Below are positions 1 through 8,397 of a DNA stretch of 64,000 nt, in pieces. The position numbers and the translations under genes are program-made. The notes under the pieces were generated by a model. It saw only the letters and a program-made list of their open reading frames with translations. It had not been told where the DNA came from and searched no databases. Every line of letters starts with the position of its first letter. Position 1 is the stretch's first letter. This DNA is from Halorussus salinus (GTDB lineage: Archaea > Halobacteriota > Halobacteria > Halobacteriales > Haladaptataceae). The stretch spans positions 203,259 through 267,258 of the forward strand of contig NZ_ML974127.1 of NCBI RefSeq assembly GCF_004765815.2. The letters run 5' to 3'.

Positions 1-3
1 CTG

Positions 4-1719
4 TTGTCCTGCGCCTTTGGCGGCGTGGTGCTTTTTTGCGCGACCCCCCCCTTAAACTCGACCGCGGAGGAGCGCGGAGACGGAGGTGGCGGAGGCGGCG
101 GAGGCGGTGACGCCGCCCTCGGTCCCGACACCGACGCGGGCGGCGACTGGACCCCGGCGACCGACCCGCTCCGGTTCCTGCTGGACGCCCGCGAGTACGT
201 CGGCATCGACCCGACGACCGCGGCCCACCTCGTCCGGGAGTACCGCAACACGCTGGTCGCCGACGCCCACATCCGGGCGCGGAAGGCCGAGCGGAGCGAC
301 GACGAGTCGATTCTCGACCTGCCCTACGCCGCAGTCGAGGGCGAGATGGAGGGCCACCCGTGGTTCACCTACAACAAGGGCCGGGTCGGGTTCGGCTACG
401 ACGACTACCTGCGACACGCCCCCGAGTCCAAGGAGCGCCGGTCGCTGTCGTGGGTCGCCGCGCGCCGGGACCGCGCGACGTTCTCGGCAATCGAGGGGCT
501 GGACCGCGACGGACTCCTCGAATCGGAGTTGGGCGCGACGTTCGACGCCTTCCGGGCGACGCTGGCCGACGAGGGACTCGACCCCGCGAACTACCACTTC
601 CTGCCGGTCCACGACTGGCAGTGGAACGACAGCGTCGTCCAGTTGTTCGCGGGCGACATCGCCGAGGACGCCATCGTCCCGCTCGGCGAGGGACCCGACG
701 AGTACCTCCCACAGCAGTCGATTCGGACGTTCTCGAACGTCTCGGACCCGACGAAGCGCCACGTCAAGCTCCCGATTCGGGTGCTGAACACGAACGTCTA
801 TCGGGGCATCTTGGGCGAACAGGCCGAGGCCGCCCCGCGCGTGACCGAGTTCGTGAAGGGCGTGCGCGACGGCGACGCCTTCCTCCGGGACGACTGCGGC
901 CTGCTCCTGCCGGGCGAGGTCGCCAGCGTCAACTACGAGCATCGCCACTTCTCGCGGTTCGACGACGCGCCCTACCAGTTCCACGAACTGCTCGGATGCG
1001 TCTGGCGCGAGAGCGTCGCCTCGATGGTCGGCGACGACGAGCGCCCGCTGACGCTCGCGGCGCTCGTCCACGAGGACTACGACGGCACGCCGTTGGTCTC
1101 GAAACTGGTCGAACGCTCGGGGATGGAGCTAGAGGAGTGGCTGGACGAACTCCTCGGGACCCTGCTGGACCCCCTGCTTCACTACCTCTACAAGTACGGC
1201 ACGGTGTTCATGCCCCACGGGACGAACGTCGTGGTGATTCTCGACGGGGGCGTGCCGACCCGCGTCGCGGTCAAGGACTTCGTGGACGAGGTGGCTATCA
1301 CCGACCGCGAGTTGCCGGAACTGGACGCCGCGCTCGCCGACGACCTGCGCGACGACGAGCGATACGACCACCACATTCTCCACCAGTTGCCGCCGGAACC
1401 GCTCTGCCAGCACGTCTTCGGCACGCTGTTCGTCGGCGTCTTCCGGTACGTCGCCGACCTGCTGGTCCGCCACCACGGCTACCCCGAGGAGGCCTTCTGG
1501 CGGCGGGTCCGGGCCGCCGTCGAGGCGTACCAGTCGCGGTTCCCGGAGTTCGGCGACCGCTTCGAGACGTTCGACCTGTTCGCTCCTCGGTTCACGAAGC
1601 ACTGTCTCAATCGCAACCGCATCGTGGACTACGGCTACGAGGACTTCAGCACGCGGCCGAAGGTCCGCGGGCACGGCACGGTGGCCAACCCGCTGTACGA
1701 GGTGGCCAGCGACCGGTAG
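4..1719 (+). CDS. IucA/IucC-family siderophore synthetase (5' end unresolved)
   Basis: NRPS-independent siderophore synthetase, which joins citrate or another carboxylate to an amine or hydroxylamine in an ATP-dependent step in the cytoplasm. The family signature is visible around residues 118-138 (HPWFTYNKGRVGFGYDDY), followed by the C-terminal FhuF-like half with HGTNVV near residue 405. The frame stays open to the window edge. Residues 1-45 are low complexity with a Gly run from a GGAGGC repeat, and no ATG precedes the conserved part, so the start may be one of the GTGs at 28/31 or lie upstream. It sits directly ahead of the iron-siderophore uptake genes, which supports the role. Family call is firm; the product is unknown. 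Confidence 0.85.
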   Translation: MSCAFGGVVLFCATPPLNSTAEERGDGGGGGGGGGDAALGPDTDAGGDWTPATDPLRFLLDAREYVGIDPTTAAHLVREYRNTLVADAHIRARKAERSDDESILDLPYAAVEGEMEGHPWFTYNKGRVGFGYDDYLRHAPESKERRSLSWVAARRDRATFSAIEGLDRDGLLESELGATFDAFRATLADEGLDPANYHFLPVHDWQWNDSVVQLFAGDIAEDAIVPLGEGPDEYLPQQSIRTFSNVSDPTKRHVKLPIRVLNTNVYRGILGEQAEAAPRVTEFVKGVRDGDAFLRDDCGLLLPGEVASVNYEHRHFSRFDDAPYQFHELLGCVWRESVASMVGDDERPLTLAALVHEDYDGTPLVSKLVERSGMELEEWLDELLGTLLDPLLHYLYKYGTVFMPHGTNVVVILDGGVPTRVAVKDFVDEVAITDRELPELDAALADDLRDDERYDHHILHQLPPEPLCQHVFGTLFVGVFRYVADLLVRHHGYPEEAFWRRVRAAVEAYQSRFPEFGDRFETFDLFAPRFTKHCLNRNRIVDYGYEDFSTRPKVRGHGTVANPLYEVASDR

Positions 1720-1948
1720 GCTGTTGGCCGATTGTCGGCGGACTCCTCGCCTCGCCACCAGCCGACCGACTTCCCGCGGCGCGCGCTCGCTGGTGAGCGC
1801 GCGCCGCCGGGTCAATGAAGAAGAATATTTCTAAAACAACGATAGGGATTGCCCGACCGACTGCGCGTCGCCGCGAAGTTCGGCGAATTTATGCGTACGC
1901 GCCAACAAAATCGAGCCGAGAGGTTTTTCGGCCAACCTAAATCGAAGC

Positions 1949-1979
1949 GGTTAATTACTTTTAGGTCGGCCTAAATCAT
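1949..1979 (+). promoter_or_regulatory. Promoter with iron-box palindrome, binding protein 1
   Basis: TATA-like ttaatta (1951-1957), preceded by the BRE-like CGAAGC, is centred about 26 nt before the ATG at 1980, so the mRNA is probably leaderless. The palindrome TTTAGGTCGGCCTAAA (1960-1975) lies between TATA box and start and ends 4 nt before the ATG. A similar half-site CCTAAATCG lies at 1936-1944. The palindrome resembles DtxR/IdeR-type iron boxes; the regulator itself is not in this window. Confidence 0.75.
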
Positions 1980-3185
1980 ATGCTCGACGGCTCCAGTAAC
2001 GACGCGACGCGGCGGCGATTCCTGAAAGGCAGTACTGCGGTCGGCGTGACTGCGTTGGCGGGGTGTACCGGCGGCGAGTCCGGCGACGCCACGACGACCG
2101 AGGAGACGACGACCGAGGAGACCACCACGGAAGCGACGGAGACGACCACGACCGAAGCGACCGAGACCACCGAGGAGACGACCACCCAGTCGTCGTACTC
2201 GGTGACCATCGAACCGGTCGGCGAGGTCACCTTCGACGCGGTTCCCCGAGCGTGGGTCGCGGAGAACCCGAGTTGGGCCGACATGGGCGTCGCGCTCGGC
2301 TTGGAACCGCCGCTGGCGGTCGTCCTCACCAGCGAGTACCGCACCCACCACTACGACGACGTTCCGGGCCTGTCGGTCGATACCGACGAGATGACCTCGC
2401 TCTGGCAGGACGGCATCTCGAAGGAGTTGTTCTACAGCCTCGACGCCGACGTTCACTTCATCGACCCCAACTACATGACGAACCTCATCCCCAACTGGAA
2501 ACAGAAGGACGTGGACGAGATCGTCTCGAACGTCGGGCCGTTCTGCGGCAACACCAGTTTCTCGACGTACCCGTGGCACGAGGAGTACCAGTACTACGAC
2601 CTCTACGAGGCCTTCGAGAAGGTCGCGCAGGTGTTCCAGCGCACCGACCGCTACGAGGCGTTCTCGTCGCTCCACGACGAGTTCGTCGGCAACGTCACCG
2701 ACCGACTGCCCGACGAGCGTCCGGCCATCGCGCTCCTCTCGCCCGCCTCGACCGAGCCGGAGAAGTTCTATCCGTACCGACTCGGCGACCGGACGGCGTA
2801 CAAACACTGGCACGACCTCGGCGTGAACGACGCGCTCGACGGGTCGGACATCTCGACGTTCACCTCCGACCGCGGGACCATCGACTACGAACCGCTACTG
2901 GAGATAGACCCCGAGGTCATGCTGTTTTACACCGACCAGCACCGACCGCCCGAGGAGTTCCGCTCGACGTACCTCGACTTCCTGAAGAACCACGAGACCG
3001 CGAGTACGCTGACCGCGGTCCAGAACGGGGACGTGTACCCCGCGGGGAGCATGTATCAGGGTCCCATCATGAACCTCTCGAAGACCGAGCGCGCGGCCAA
3101 ACAGCTGTTCCCCGACGAGTTCGACCGCGACGAGAAGCTCTACGACCGCCAACGCGTCGCCGACATCCGGAACGGGAGTGTCTGA
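1980..3185 (+). CDS. Iron-siderophore ABC transporter substrate-binding lipoprotein 1
   Basis: Extracytoplasmic binding protein of the FepB/FhuD/BtuF type (helical-backbone family), expected to hand ferric siderophore to the FecCD permease. The N-terminus has a Tat motif RRRFLKG (about residues 10-16) and a lipobox ending in LAGC (Cys near 29). A Thr/Glu-rich linker of about 35 residues follows, then the binding domain. ADMGVALG near residue 103 is shared with the four paralogs in this island. ATG at 1980 is fixed by the 4-nt spacing to the iron box. The aldo/keto reductase gene starts 3 nt after its stop and is probably cotranscribed. 401 aa, a normal length. Confidence 0.88.
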   Translation: MLDGSSNDATRRRFLKGSTAVGVTALAGCTGGESGDATTTEETTTEETTTEATETTTTEATETTEETTTQSSYSVTIEPVGEVTFDAVPRAWVAENPSWADMGVALGLEPPLAVVLTSEYRTHHYDDVPGLSVDTDEMTSLWQDGISKELFYSLDADVHFIDPNYMTNLIPNWKQKDVDEIVSNVGPFCGNTSFSTYPWHEEYQYYDLYEAFEKVAQVFQRTDRYEAFSSLHDEFVGNVTDRLPDERPAIALLSPASTEPEKFYPYRLGDRTAYKHWHDLGVNDALDGSDISTFTSDRGTIDYEPLLEIDPEVMLFYTDQHRPPEEFRSTYLDFLKNHETASTLTAVQNGDVYPAGSMYQGPIMNLSKTERAAKQLFPDEFDRDEKLYDRQRVADIRNGSV

Positions 3186-3188
3186 GGT

Positions 3189-4154
3189 ATGGAGTACACG
3201 ACGCTGGGCGACACCGGACTCTCGGTCAGCCGCATCTGTCTGGGCTGTCTCGGATTCGGGAACGGCAAGGAGTGGATGCTCGACGCCGACGAGAGCCGCG
3301 AGATAATCGACCGCGCCATCGAGTTGGGCATCAACTTCTTCGACACCGCGAACGTCTACTCCGACGGCGGGAGCGAGGAGATACTCGGCGACGCCCTCGC
3401 CGACTACGACCGCGACCGGTTCGTCGTCGGGACGAAGGTGTTCGGCGACATGGACGAGTCGAACCCGAACGCCCGCGGACTCTCGCGAAAGGCCATCGAG
3501 CAGGAACTCGACAACTCGCTGGACCGCCTCGGGATGGACACCATCGACCTCTACCAGATTCACCGTTGGGACGACGAGGCTCCCATCGAGGAGACCCTTC
3601 GGACCCTCGACGACGCGGTGCGCCGGGGCGACGTTCGGTACGTCGGCGCGAGTACGACGCTGGCCTACCAACTCGCGGAGGCCCGACTCCTGAGCGAGTC
3701 GCGGGGCCTCCAGCCGTTCGTCTCGATGCAGAACCACTACAACCTCCTCTACCGCGAGGAGGAACGCGAGATGCTCCCCTACTGCCGGGAGAACGGCGTC
3801 GGCGTCCTGCCGTGGAGTCCGCTGGCGAAGGGGTACCTCGCGCGCCCCCACGCAGAACTCGACGCCACCGCGCGCGGCCGGACCAACGACTACACCGACC
3901 TCTACCCCTACCTCGACGGCGGCGGCCCCGAGATAAACGAGCGCGTCGAGGAACTCGCCGCAGAGAAGGGCGTCACGATGGCTCAGATAGCGTTAGCGTG
4001 GGTTCTCGACAAGGACGTGGTGGACGCGCCGGTCCTCGGGACGACCAGCATCGACCACCTCGAACAAGCCGTCGAAGCCCTCGAAATCGACCTGTCGGAC
4101 TCCGACGTGGAGTACCTCGAAGAGCCGTACGAAGCGGTCAGACACACGCTCTGA
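3189..4154 (+). CDS. Aldo/keto reductase, iron-island member
   Basis: NADPH-type oxidoreductase of the aldo/keto reductase TIM-barrel family, 321 aa, cytoplasmic. The catalytic tetrad is recognisable: Asp52 and Tyr57 in FFDTANVYSDG, Lys83 in VVGTKVF and His125 in YQIHRWD. It starts 3 nt after the stop of binding protein 1 and has no iron box of its own, so it should be iron-regulated through readthrough. The context suggests work on siderophore metabolism or iron release, but members of this family act on many carbonyls and the substrate cannot be read from the sequence. Confidence 0.85.
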   Translation: MEYTTLGDTGLSVSRICLGCLGFGNGKEWMLDADESREIIDRAIELGINFFDTANVYSDGGSEEILGDALADYDRDRFVVGTKVFGDMDESNPNARGLSRKAIEQELDNSLDRLGMDTIDLYQIHRWDDEAPIEETLRTLDDAVRRGDVRYVGASTTLAYQLAEARLLSESRGLQPFVSMQNHYNLLYREEEREMLPYCRENGVGVLPWSPLAKGYLARPHAELDATARGRTNDYTDLYPYLDGGGPEINERVEELAAEKGVTMAQIALAWVLDKDVVDAPVLGTTSIDHLEQAVEALEIDLSDSDVEYLEEPYEAVRHTL

Positions 4155-4277
4155 GAGTCGCGCGGCGGACGCGGGCAATCAACCCGAGGTCTTCGACTCT
4201 GTACGCTTTCTATCGGGAATAAGTGGACGATTCCCGATATTTATCGATATCTCAAAACTATCCCGCCACTTATCGGA

Positions 4278-4310
4278 ACACTTTTCAGTTTTTAGGTTAG
4301 CCTAAATCGT
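4278..4310 (+). promoter_or_regulatory. Promoter with iron-box palindrome, binding protein 2
   Basis: Palindrome TTTAGGTTAGCCTAAA (4291-4306) ends 4 nt before the ATG at 4311. The likely TATA element is the T-rich cttttca at 4281-4287, 25-30 nt upstream of the start. The spacer TTAG makes this copy the closest of the five to the classical DtxR box. Confidence 0.72.
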
Positions 4311-5540
4311 ATGTCCCGAGAGACGGACGGCGAACACGTATCGACGCGGAGACGGTACCTGACGTACGGTGCTATCGTCGGGAGCGGGATGCTCGCTGGC
4401 TGTAGCGGCGCGATGGATTCGGACGGCGAGTCCACGACGACCGAGGAGACCGAGACGACCGCGGCGACGACCGAAGCGGAGGCGCGGACGACCGACGAGA
4501 AGACGACGACCGCAGAGTCCGGTTACACCGTGTCGATGGAGCCGATGGGGTCGGTGACGTTCGAGTCGGTTCCCGAGACGTGGGTTCCCTACGGCGGTGA
4601 CTACGCCGACATGGGCGTTGCACTAGGGCAGGCAGACGGAATGACCGGCATCGGACAGTCCGGCGAGTATTACACCGACGTGTACGACGAGCTACCCGGT
4701 GTGAGCGTCGATAAAGAGCGGGTCGCGGCCAACGATTTGGTCGAGGCCGACATGTCCAAGGAACTGTTCTACGAGATGGACTGTGACGTTCACGTCATCG
4801 ACACCGGGATGCTGAGAAACTGGTTCGACTGGAGCGAGTCGGACATCGAAGAAATCCGCGAGAACGTCGCGCCGTTCCTCGGGAACATGATATTCCGGCG
4901 GTCCGACGGCTGGCACGACTACCGGTTCTACACGCTCTATCAGGCGTTCGAGAAGATGGCGGCGCTGTTCGGCGAGCGGGAACGCTACGAGGCGTTCGAG
5001 CGACTCCACGACGAGTTCGTCGGGAAGATTCAGTCGGAGATGCCCCCGGCCGACGAGCGCCCGAGCGTCTTTCTCACCTACGAGGGAACCGACGAACCCG
5101 AGACGTTCTCGCCCTACCGACTCACCGACAAGGGGACGAGCAAGAAGCAGTGGCGCGACCTCGGCGTCGCCGACGCGCTCTCGGGCACCGGAATCGAGAA
5201 TCTCAGCACGCAGAACCGGAGCGAACTCGACTACGAGAACTTGCTGGAAATCGACCCGGACGTGCTGTTGATTCGCGGGCACGAGGAGAAGTCCGCGGCG
5301 GAGTTCCGCGACACCGTCCTCGGGTACATGAAGGACCACCCCGTCGCCAGCGAGTTGACCGCGGTCCGGAACGGTCGGGTCTACCGCGGCGGATACCTCC
5401 GTCAGGGACCGATTCACAACCTCTTCCTGACCGAGCGCGCGGCCAAGCAACTGTACCCGGACGAGTTCGGCGAGGTGACGAGCGACGCCCGACTGTTCGA
5501 CCGCCAGCGCGTCGCCGACATCGTCAACGGCGACTTTTGA
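4311..5540 (+). CDS. Iron-siderophore ABC transporter substrate-binding lipoprotein 2
   Basis: Paralog of the neighbouring binding proteins, 409 aa. The N-terminus carries the twin-arginine stretch TRRRYL and a lipobox MLAGC (Cys about residue 30), then a Thr/Glu linker and the helical-backbone binding domain with YADMGVALG near residue 100. The C-terminal part reads IRGHEEKSAAEFRDTVLGYM, a segment well conserved in binding proteins 3 and 4. It is a single transcription unit with its own iron box. The residues lining the ligand pocket differ enough from the other copies that a different siderophore is plausible. Confidence 0.87.
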   Translation: MSRETDGEHVSTRRRYLTYGAIVGSGMLAGCSGAMDSDGESTTTEETETTAATTEAEARTTDEKTTTAESGYTVSMEPMGSVTFESVPETWVPYGGDYADMGVALGQADGMTGIGQSGEYYTDVYDELPGVSVDKERVAANDLVEADMSKELFYEMDCDVHVIDTGMLRNWFDWSESDIEEIRENVAPFLGNMIFRRSDGWHDYRFYTLYQAFEKMAALFGERERYEAFERLHDEFVGKIQSEMPPADERPSVFLTYEGTDEPETFSPYRLTDKGTSKKQWRDLGVADALSGTGIENLSTQNRSELDYENLLEIDPDVLLIRGHEEKSAAEFRDTVLGYMKDHPVASELTAVRNGRVYRGGYLRQGPIHNLFLTERAAKQLYPDEFGEVTSDARLFDRQRVADIVNGDF

Positions 5541-5622
5541 CCGAGGAGTCCAGCGTCGGTTTCGACCGGTCGGTACCTCGAACGGAACCCCCAACGCGAT
5601 TTTGGCTGGTCTGAACCGAAGC

Positions 5623-5653
5623 CGTTAACCGTTTTTAGGCTGGCCTAAAAAAT
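5623..5653 (+). promoter_or_regulatory. Promoter with iron-box palindrome, binding protein 3
   Basis: BRE/TATA block CGAAGC-CGTTAACC is centred about 27 nt upstream of the start. Palindrome TTTAGGCTGGCCTAAA (5634-5649) ends 4 nt before a GTG at 5654. The constant 4-nt spacing seen in all five copies selects this GTG over the overlapping out-of-frame ATG at 5652. Confidence 0.75.
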
Positions 5654-6871
5654 GTGCGAGAGAAATTCGACGACGAGAAGACGCGACGACGATTCCTCAA
5701 GGGCGGTACCGCGGTGGGTGCGACCCTCCTCGCGGGGTGTACCGGCGGCGAGTCGGGAGACGCGACCACCACGGCATCCGGGACGACGACCACGGAAGCG
5801 ACGGAGACGACCACGACCGACGAGACCGAGACCACCGAGGAGACCGACGAGACGACGACCCCATCCTCGTACTCGATGACTATGGCCCCCGTCGGCGAGG
5901 TCACGTTCGAGCGGACGCCCGAGACGTTCGTCACCTACGAACCCGGTTACGCCGACATGGGCGTCGCCTTGGGGCGGGCCGACGGACTCGCGGCGGTCGG
6001 TTTCAAATCACGCTACCATACCCGGTACTACGGCGAACTCGACGGCGTCTCCGTGAGCAAGGAGGACCTGACACAGCTCTACCAGAGCGGCGTCGACGAG
6101 GAGCTGTTCTACAGCCTCGACGCCGACGTTCACCTCATCGACCCCAACTGGCTGACCCAGAACAGCGCGTTCGGACTGGACCAGAGCGACGTGGAGCGGG
6201 TGTCGGAGAACGTCGCGCCGTTCGTCGGCAACACCGTCTTCCGGCGGACCGACGGCTGGCACGACTACCGCTACTACTCGATGTACGAGGCCTTCGAGAA
6301 GGTCGCGGAGGTGTTCCGAGAGACCGAACGCTACGAGGCGTTCGAGCAGTTCCACGACTCCGTCATCGCGGACGTGCAGTCGAAGCTCCCGGCCTCGAAG
6401 GAGCGGCCCAGCGCGGCGCTGGTCTGGGCGGGCAAGAACGAACCCGAGGAGTTCACCCCCTACTACCTCAGCGGCAAGGGCACCAACAAGAAGCAGTTCC
6501 GCGACCTCGGCGTCCACGACACGCTGGCCAACACCGACATCGCGGCGCACTCCTCGTCGGACACGGGCAAGATCGACTACGAGTCCCTGCTCGAAATCGA
6601 CCCCGAAGTCCTCCTGATTCGCGGCCACGAGAGCCAGTCGGCCGAGGAGTTCCGGAACACGGTCGTCCAGTACATGAAAGACCACGAAGTCGCGAGCGAA
6701 CTCGCCGCGGTGAAAAACGACGAGGTGTTCCGCGGCGGTCCCATCTACGAGGGACCCATCCAGAACCTGTTCCTGACCGAGCGGTTCGCCCACGACCTCT
6801 ACCCCGACATCTACTCGGGCGAACTGTTCGACCGCCGGGAGTTGGCGGCCATCGTCACCGGCGACTACTAG
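5654..6871 (+). CDS. Iron-siderophore ABC transporter substrate-binding lipoprotein 3
   Basis: Third paralog, 405 aa, starting with GTG. The product begins MREKFDDEKTRRRFLKGG and aligns at once with binding protein 4, so the GTG start is well supported. Tat motif RRRFLKGG, lipobox LLAGC, Thr/Glu-rich linker, then the binding domain with YADMGVALGRADG. From 5679 to 5772 the DNA is identical to 7033-7126 in binding protein 4, including synonymous positions, so the signal-peptide region was copied recently or is being homogenised. Single-gene unit under its own iron box. Confidence 0.87.
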   Translation: MREKFDDEKTRRRFLKGGTAVGATLLAGCTGGESGDATTTASGTTTTEATETTTTDETETTEETDETTTPSSYSMTMAPVGEVTFERTPETFVTYEPGYADMGVALGRADGLAAVGFKSRYHTRYYGELDGVSVSKEDLTQLYQSGVDEELFYSLDADVHLIDPNWLTQNSAFGLDQSDVERVSENVAPFVGNTVFRRTDGWHDYRYYSMYEAFEKVAEVFRETERYEAFEQFHDSVIADVQSKLPASKERPSAALVWAGKNEPEEFTPYYLSGKGTNKKQFRDLGVHDTLANTDIAAHSSSDTGKIDYESLLEIDPEVLLIRGHESQSAEEFRNTVVQYMKDHEVASELAAVKNDEVFRGGPIYEGPIQNLFLTERFAHDLYPDIYSGELFDRRELAAIVTGDY

Positions 6872-6977
6872 CGCGTCGAACGACCGGGCGGGTCGCCGAC
6901 GCCGAGCTTTCCGTGGATTTATGCCTCCCTCGCCGGAAGAAGCGGTAGTTGCATTTTGGAAGCCCTAAACCGAAGCG

Positions 6978-7007
6978 ATTAACTATTTTTAGGGCGGCCT
7001 AAATCAT
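6978..7007 (+). promoter_or_regulatory. Promoter with iron-box palindrome, binding protein 4 operon
   Basis: CGAAGC-GATTAACTA (6971-6985) gives BRE plus TATA, centred about 26 nt before the ATG at 7008. Palindrome TTTAGGGCGGCCTAAA (6988-7003) ends 4 nt before the ATG. This promoter should drive binding protein 4 together with the permease and ATPase. Confidence 0.76.
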
Positions 7008-8210
7008 ATGAGCGAGAAATTCGGCGACGACGAGACGCGACGACGATTCCTCAAGGGCGGTACCGCGGTGGGTGCGACCCTCCTCGCGGGGTGTACCGGC
7101 GGCGAGTCGGGAGACGCGACCACCACCACGACCGAGACGACGACCACGGAAGCGACCGAGACGACCGCGACGGAGACGGAGACGACGACCGAGGAGACCG
7201 ACGAGACGACCGCCCAGTCGTCGTACTCGGTGTCCATCGAACCGGTCGGCGAGGTCACGTTCGACGGCGTGCCCGAGACGTGGGTCGCCAACAACGGCAG
7301 TTGGGCCGACATGGGCATCGCGCTCGGTCTCGACGCGCCGGAGGGCGTCTGGCTCCCGAGTCGCTACCACACGCAGTACTACGACGAGATTCCCGGCGTG
7401 AGCGTGGACGGCAGTTCCGTCCGGAAGCTGTGGGGCGACAGCGGCGTCGGCAAAGAGCAGTTCTACGAACTCGACGCGGACGTTCACGTCGCGGACCCCA
7501 ACTTCCTGATGAACCGCGGCAAGTGGGAGGAGTCCGACGTAGAGGAAATTAGCACGCAGGTCGCGCCGTTCTTCGGCAACAGCATCTTCTCGCGGGGCTA
7601 CCCGTGGCACGAGGACTACCGGTACTACAGCCTCTACGAGGGCTTCGAGAAGCTCTCGAAGGTGTTCCAGCGCGAGGCGCGCTTCGAGGAGTTCTCGTCG
7701 CTCCACGACGAGTTCCAGTCGAAGCTCTCGTCGGTCGTCCCCGCCGAGGGCGAGCGCCCCGCGGCCGCGACCGTCTGGGCCAGCGGCGACGAACCCGAGA
7801 AGTTCTATCCCTACATCGTCGGCGAGGGGACGAGTTTCAAGCACCTCCGGGACCTGAAGGTGACGGACGCGCTCGCGAACACCGACGTGAAGAACTTCTA
7901 CGAGAGTCGGGGAGCTATCGACTTCGAGACCCTGCTGGAAGTGGACCCCGAGACGCTGATGATTCGCGGACAGGAGGGCAAGTCCGCCGAGGAGTTCCGG
8001 AACACGGTCGTCCAGTACATGGAAGACCACACCGTCGCCAGCGAACTGACCGCCGTGAAGAACGGCGACGTGTATCGCGCTGGCCCGCTGTATCAGGGTC
8101 CCATCACGAACCTCGTCGTCACCGACCGCCTCGCGCGGACGCTCTACGACGCCGACGAGCGCCTGTTCGACCCCCAGCGCGTCGCCGACATCGTGAACGG
8201 TGACTTCTGA
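7008..8210 (+). CDS. Iron-siderophore ABC transporter substrate-binding lipoprotein 4
   Basis: Fourth paralog, 400 aa, first gene of the only complete transporter operon here. Tat motif RRRFLKGG, lipobox LLAGC, Thr/Glu linker, binding domain with WADMGIALGLDAPEG. It is closest in the linker and N-domain to binding protein 1 (QSSYSV, EPVGEVTFDGVP) but shares its signal peptide with protein 3. A short frame, the permease and the ATPase follow with gaps of 2 nt or less, so this is likely the cognate receptor of the FecCD/FepC pair. Confidence 0.88.
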   Translation: MSEKFGDDETRRRFLKGGTAVGATLLAGCTGGESGDATTTTTETTTTEATETTATETETTTEETDETTAQSSYSVSIEPVGEVTFDGVPETWVANNGSWADMGIALGLDAPEGVWLPSRYHTQYYDEIPGVSVDGSSVRKLWGDSGVGKEQFYELDADVHVADPNFLMNRGKWEESDVEEISTQVAPFFGNSIFSRGYPWHEDYRYYSLYEGFEKLSKVFQREARFEEFSSLHDEFQSKLSSVVPAEGERPAAATVWASGDEPEKFYPYIVGEGTSFKHLRDLKVTDALANTDVKNFYESRGAIDFETLLEVDPETLMIRGQEGKSAEEFRNTVVQYMEDHTVASELTAVKNGDVYRAGPLYQGPITNLVVTDRLARTLYDADERLFDPQRVADIVNGDF

Positions 8211-8212
8211 CG

Positions 8213-8395
8213 ATGCCGGACAGTGGAACGGACGACCGGGTCGGTCCGCGAGACGACCGGACCGGTGAGACCGACGATTCGACCGGTGAGACTCCCGACT
8301 CGACCGGTGAACTGGTCACCCCGGCCGACGGCTCGACGGTCGAGGCCGACGACCGGACCGGCGGCACGACCGCCCCGACGGGGGAGAGTCGGTAA
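8213..8395 (+). CDS. Small disordered protein or coupling ORF inside transporter operon
   Basis: 60-codon frame placed exactly between binding protein 4 and the permease: its ATG lies 2 nt after one stop, and the next ATG lies 2 nt after its own stop. The peptide is hydrophilic and acidic with a TGE/D-rich repeat (DDRTGETDDSTGETPDSTGE), encoded by repeats of cgaccggtga. It has no membrane segment and no recognisable fold. It could be a real small protein or a frame that keeps ribosomes running across the gap. The position argues for translation; the repeat content argues for caution. Confidence 0.45.
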   Translation: MPDSGTDDRVGPRDDRTGETDDSTGETPDSTGELVTPADGSTVEADDRTGGTTAPTGESR

Positions 8396-8397
8396 CG

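Noticed and set aside
52-1071. Antisense frame within the siderophore synthetase
   Set aside because: No domain is seen, and the sense strand has clear family motifs.
5652-5879. Gene starting at ATG 5652
   Set aside because: Its frame gives an Arg-rich shadow; the GTG at 5654 gives the Tat lipoprotein, and the 4-nt operator spacing agrees.
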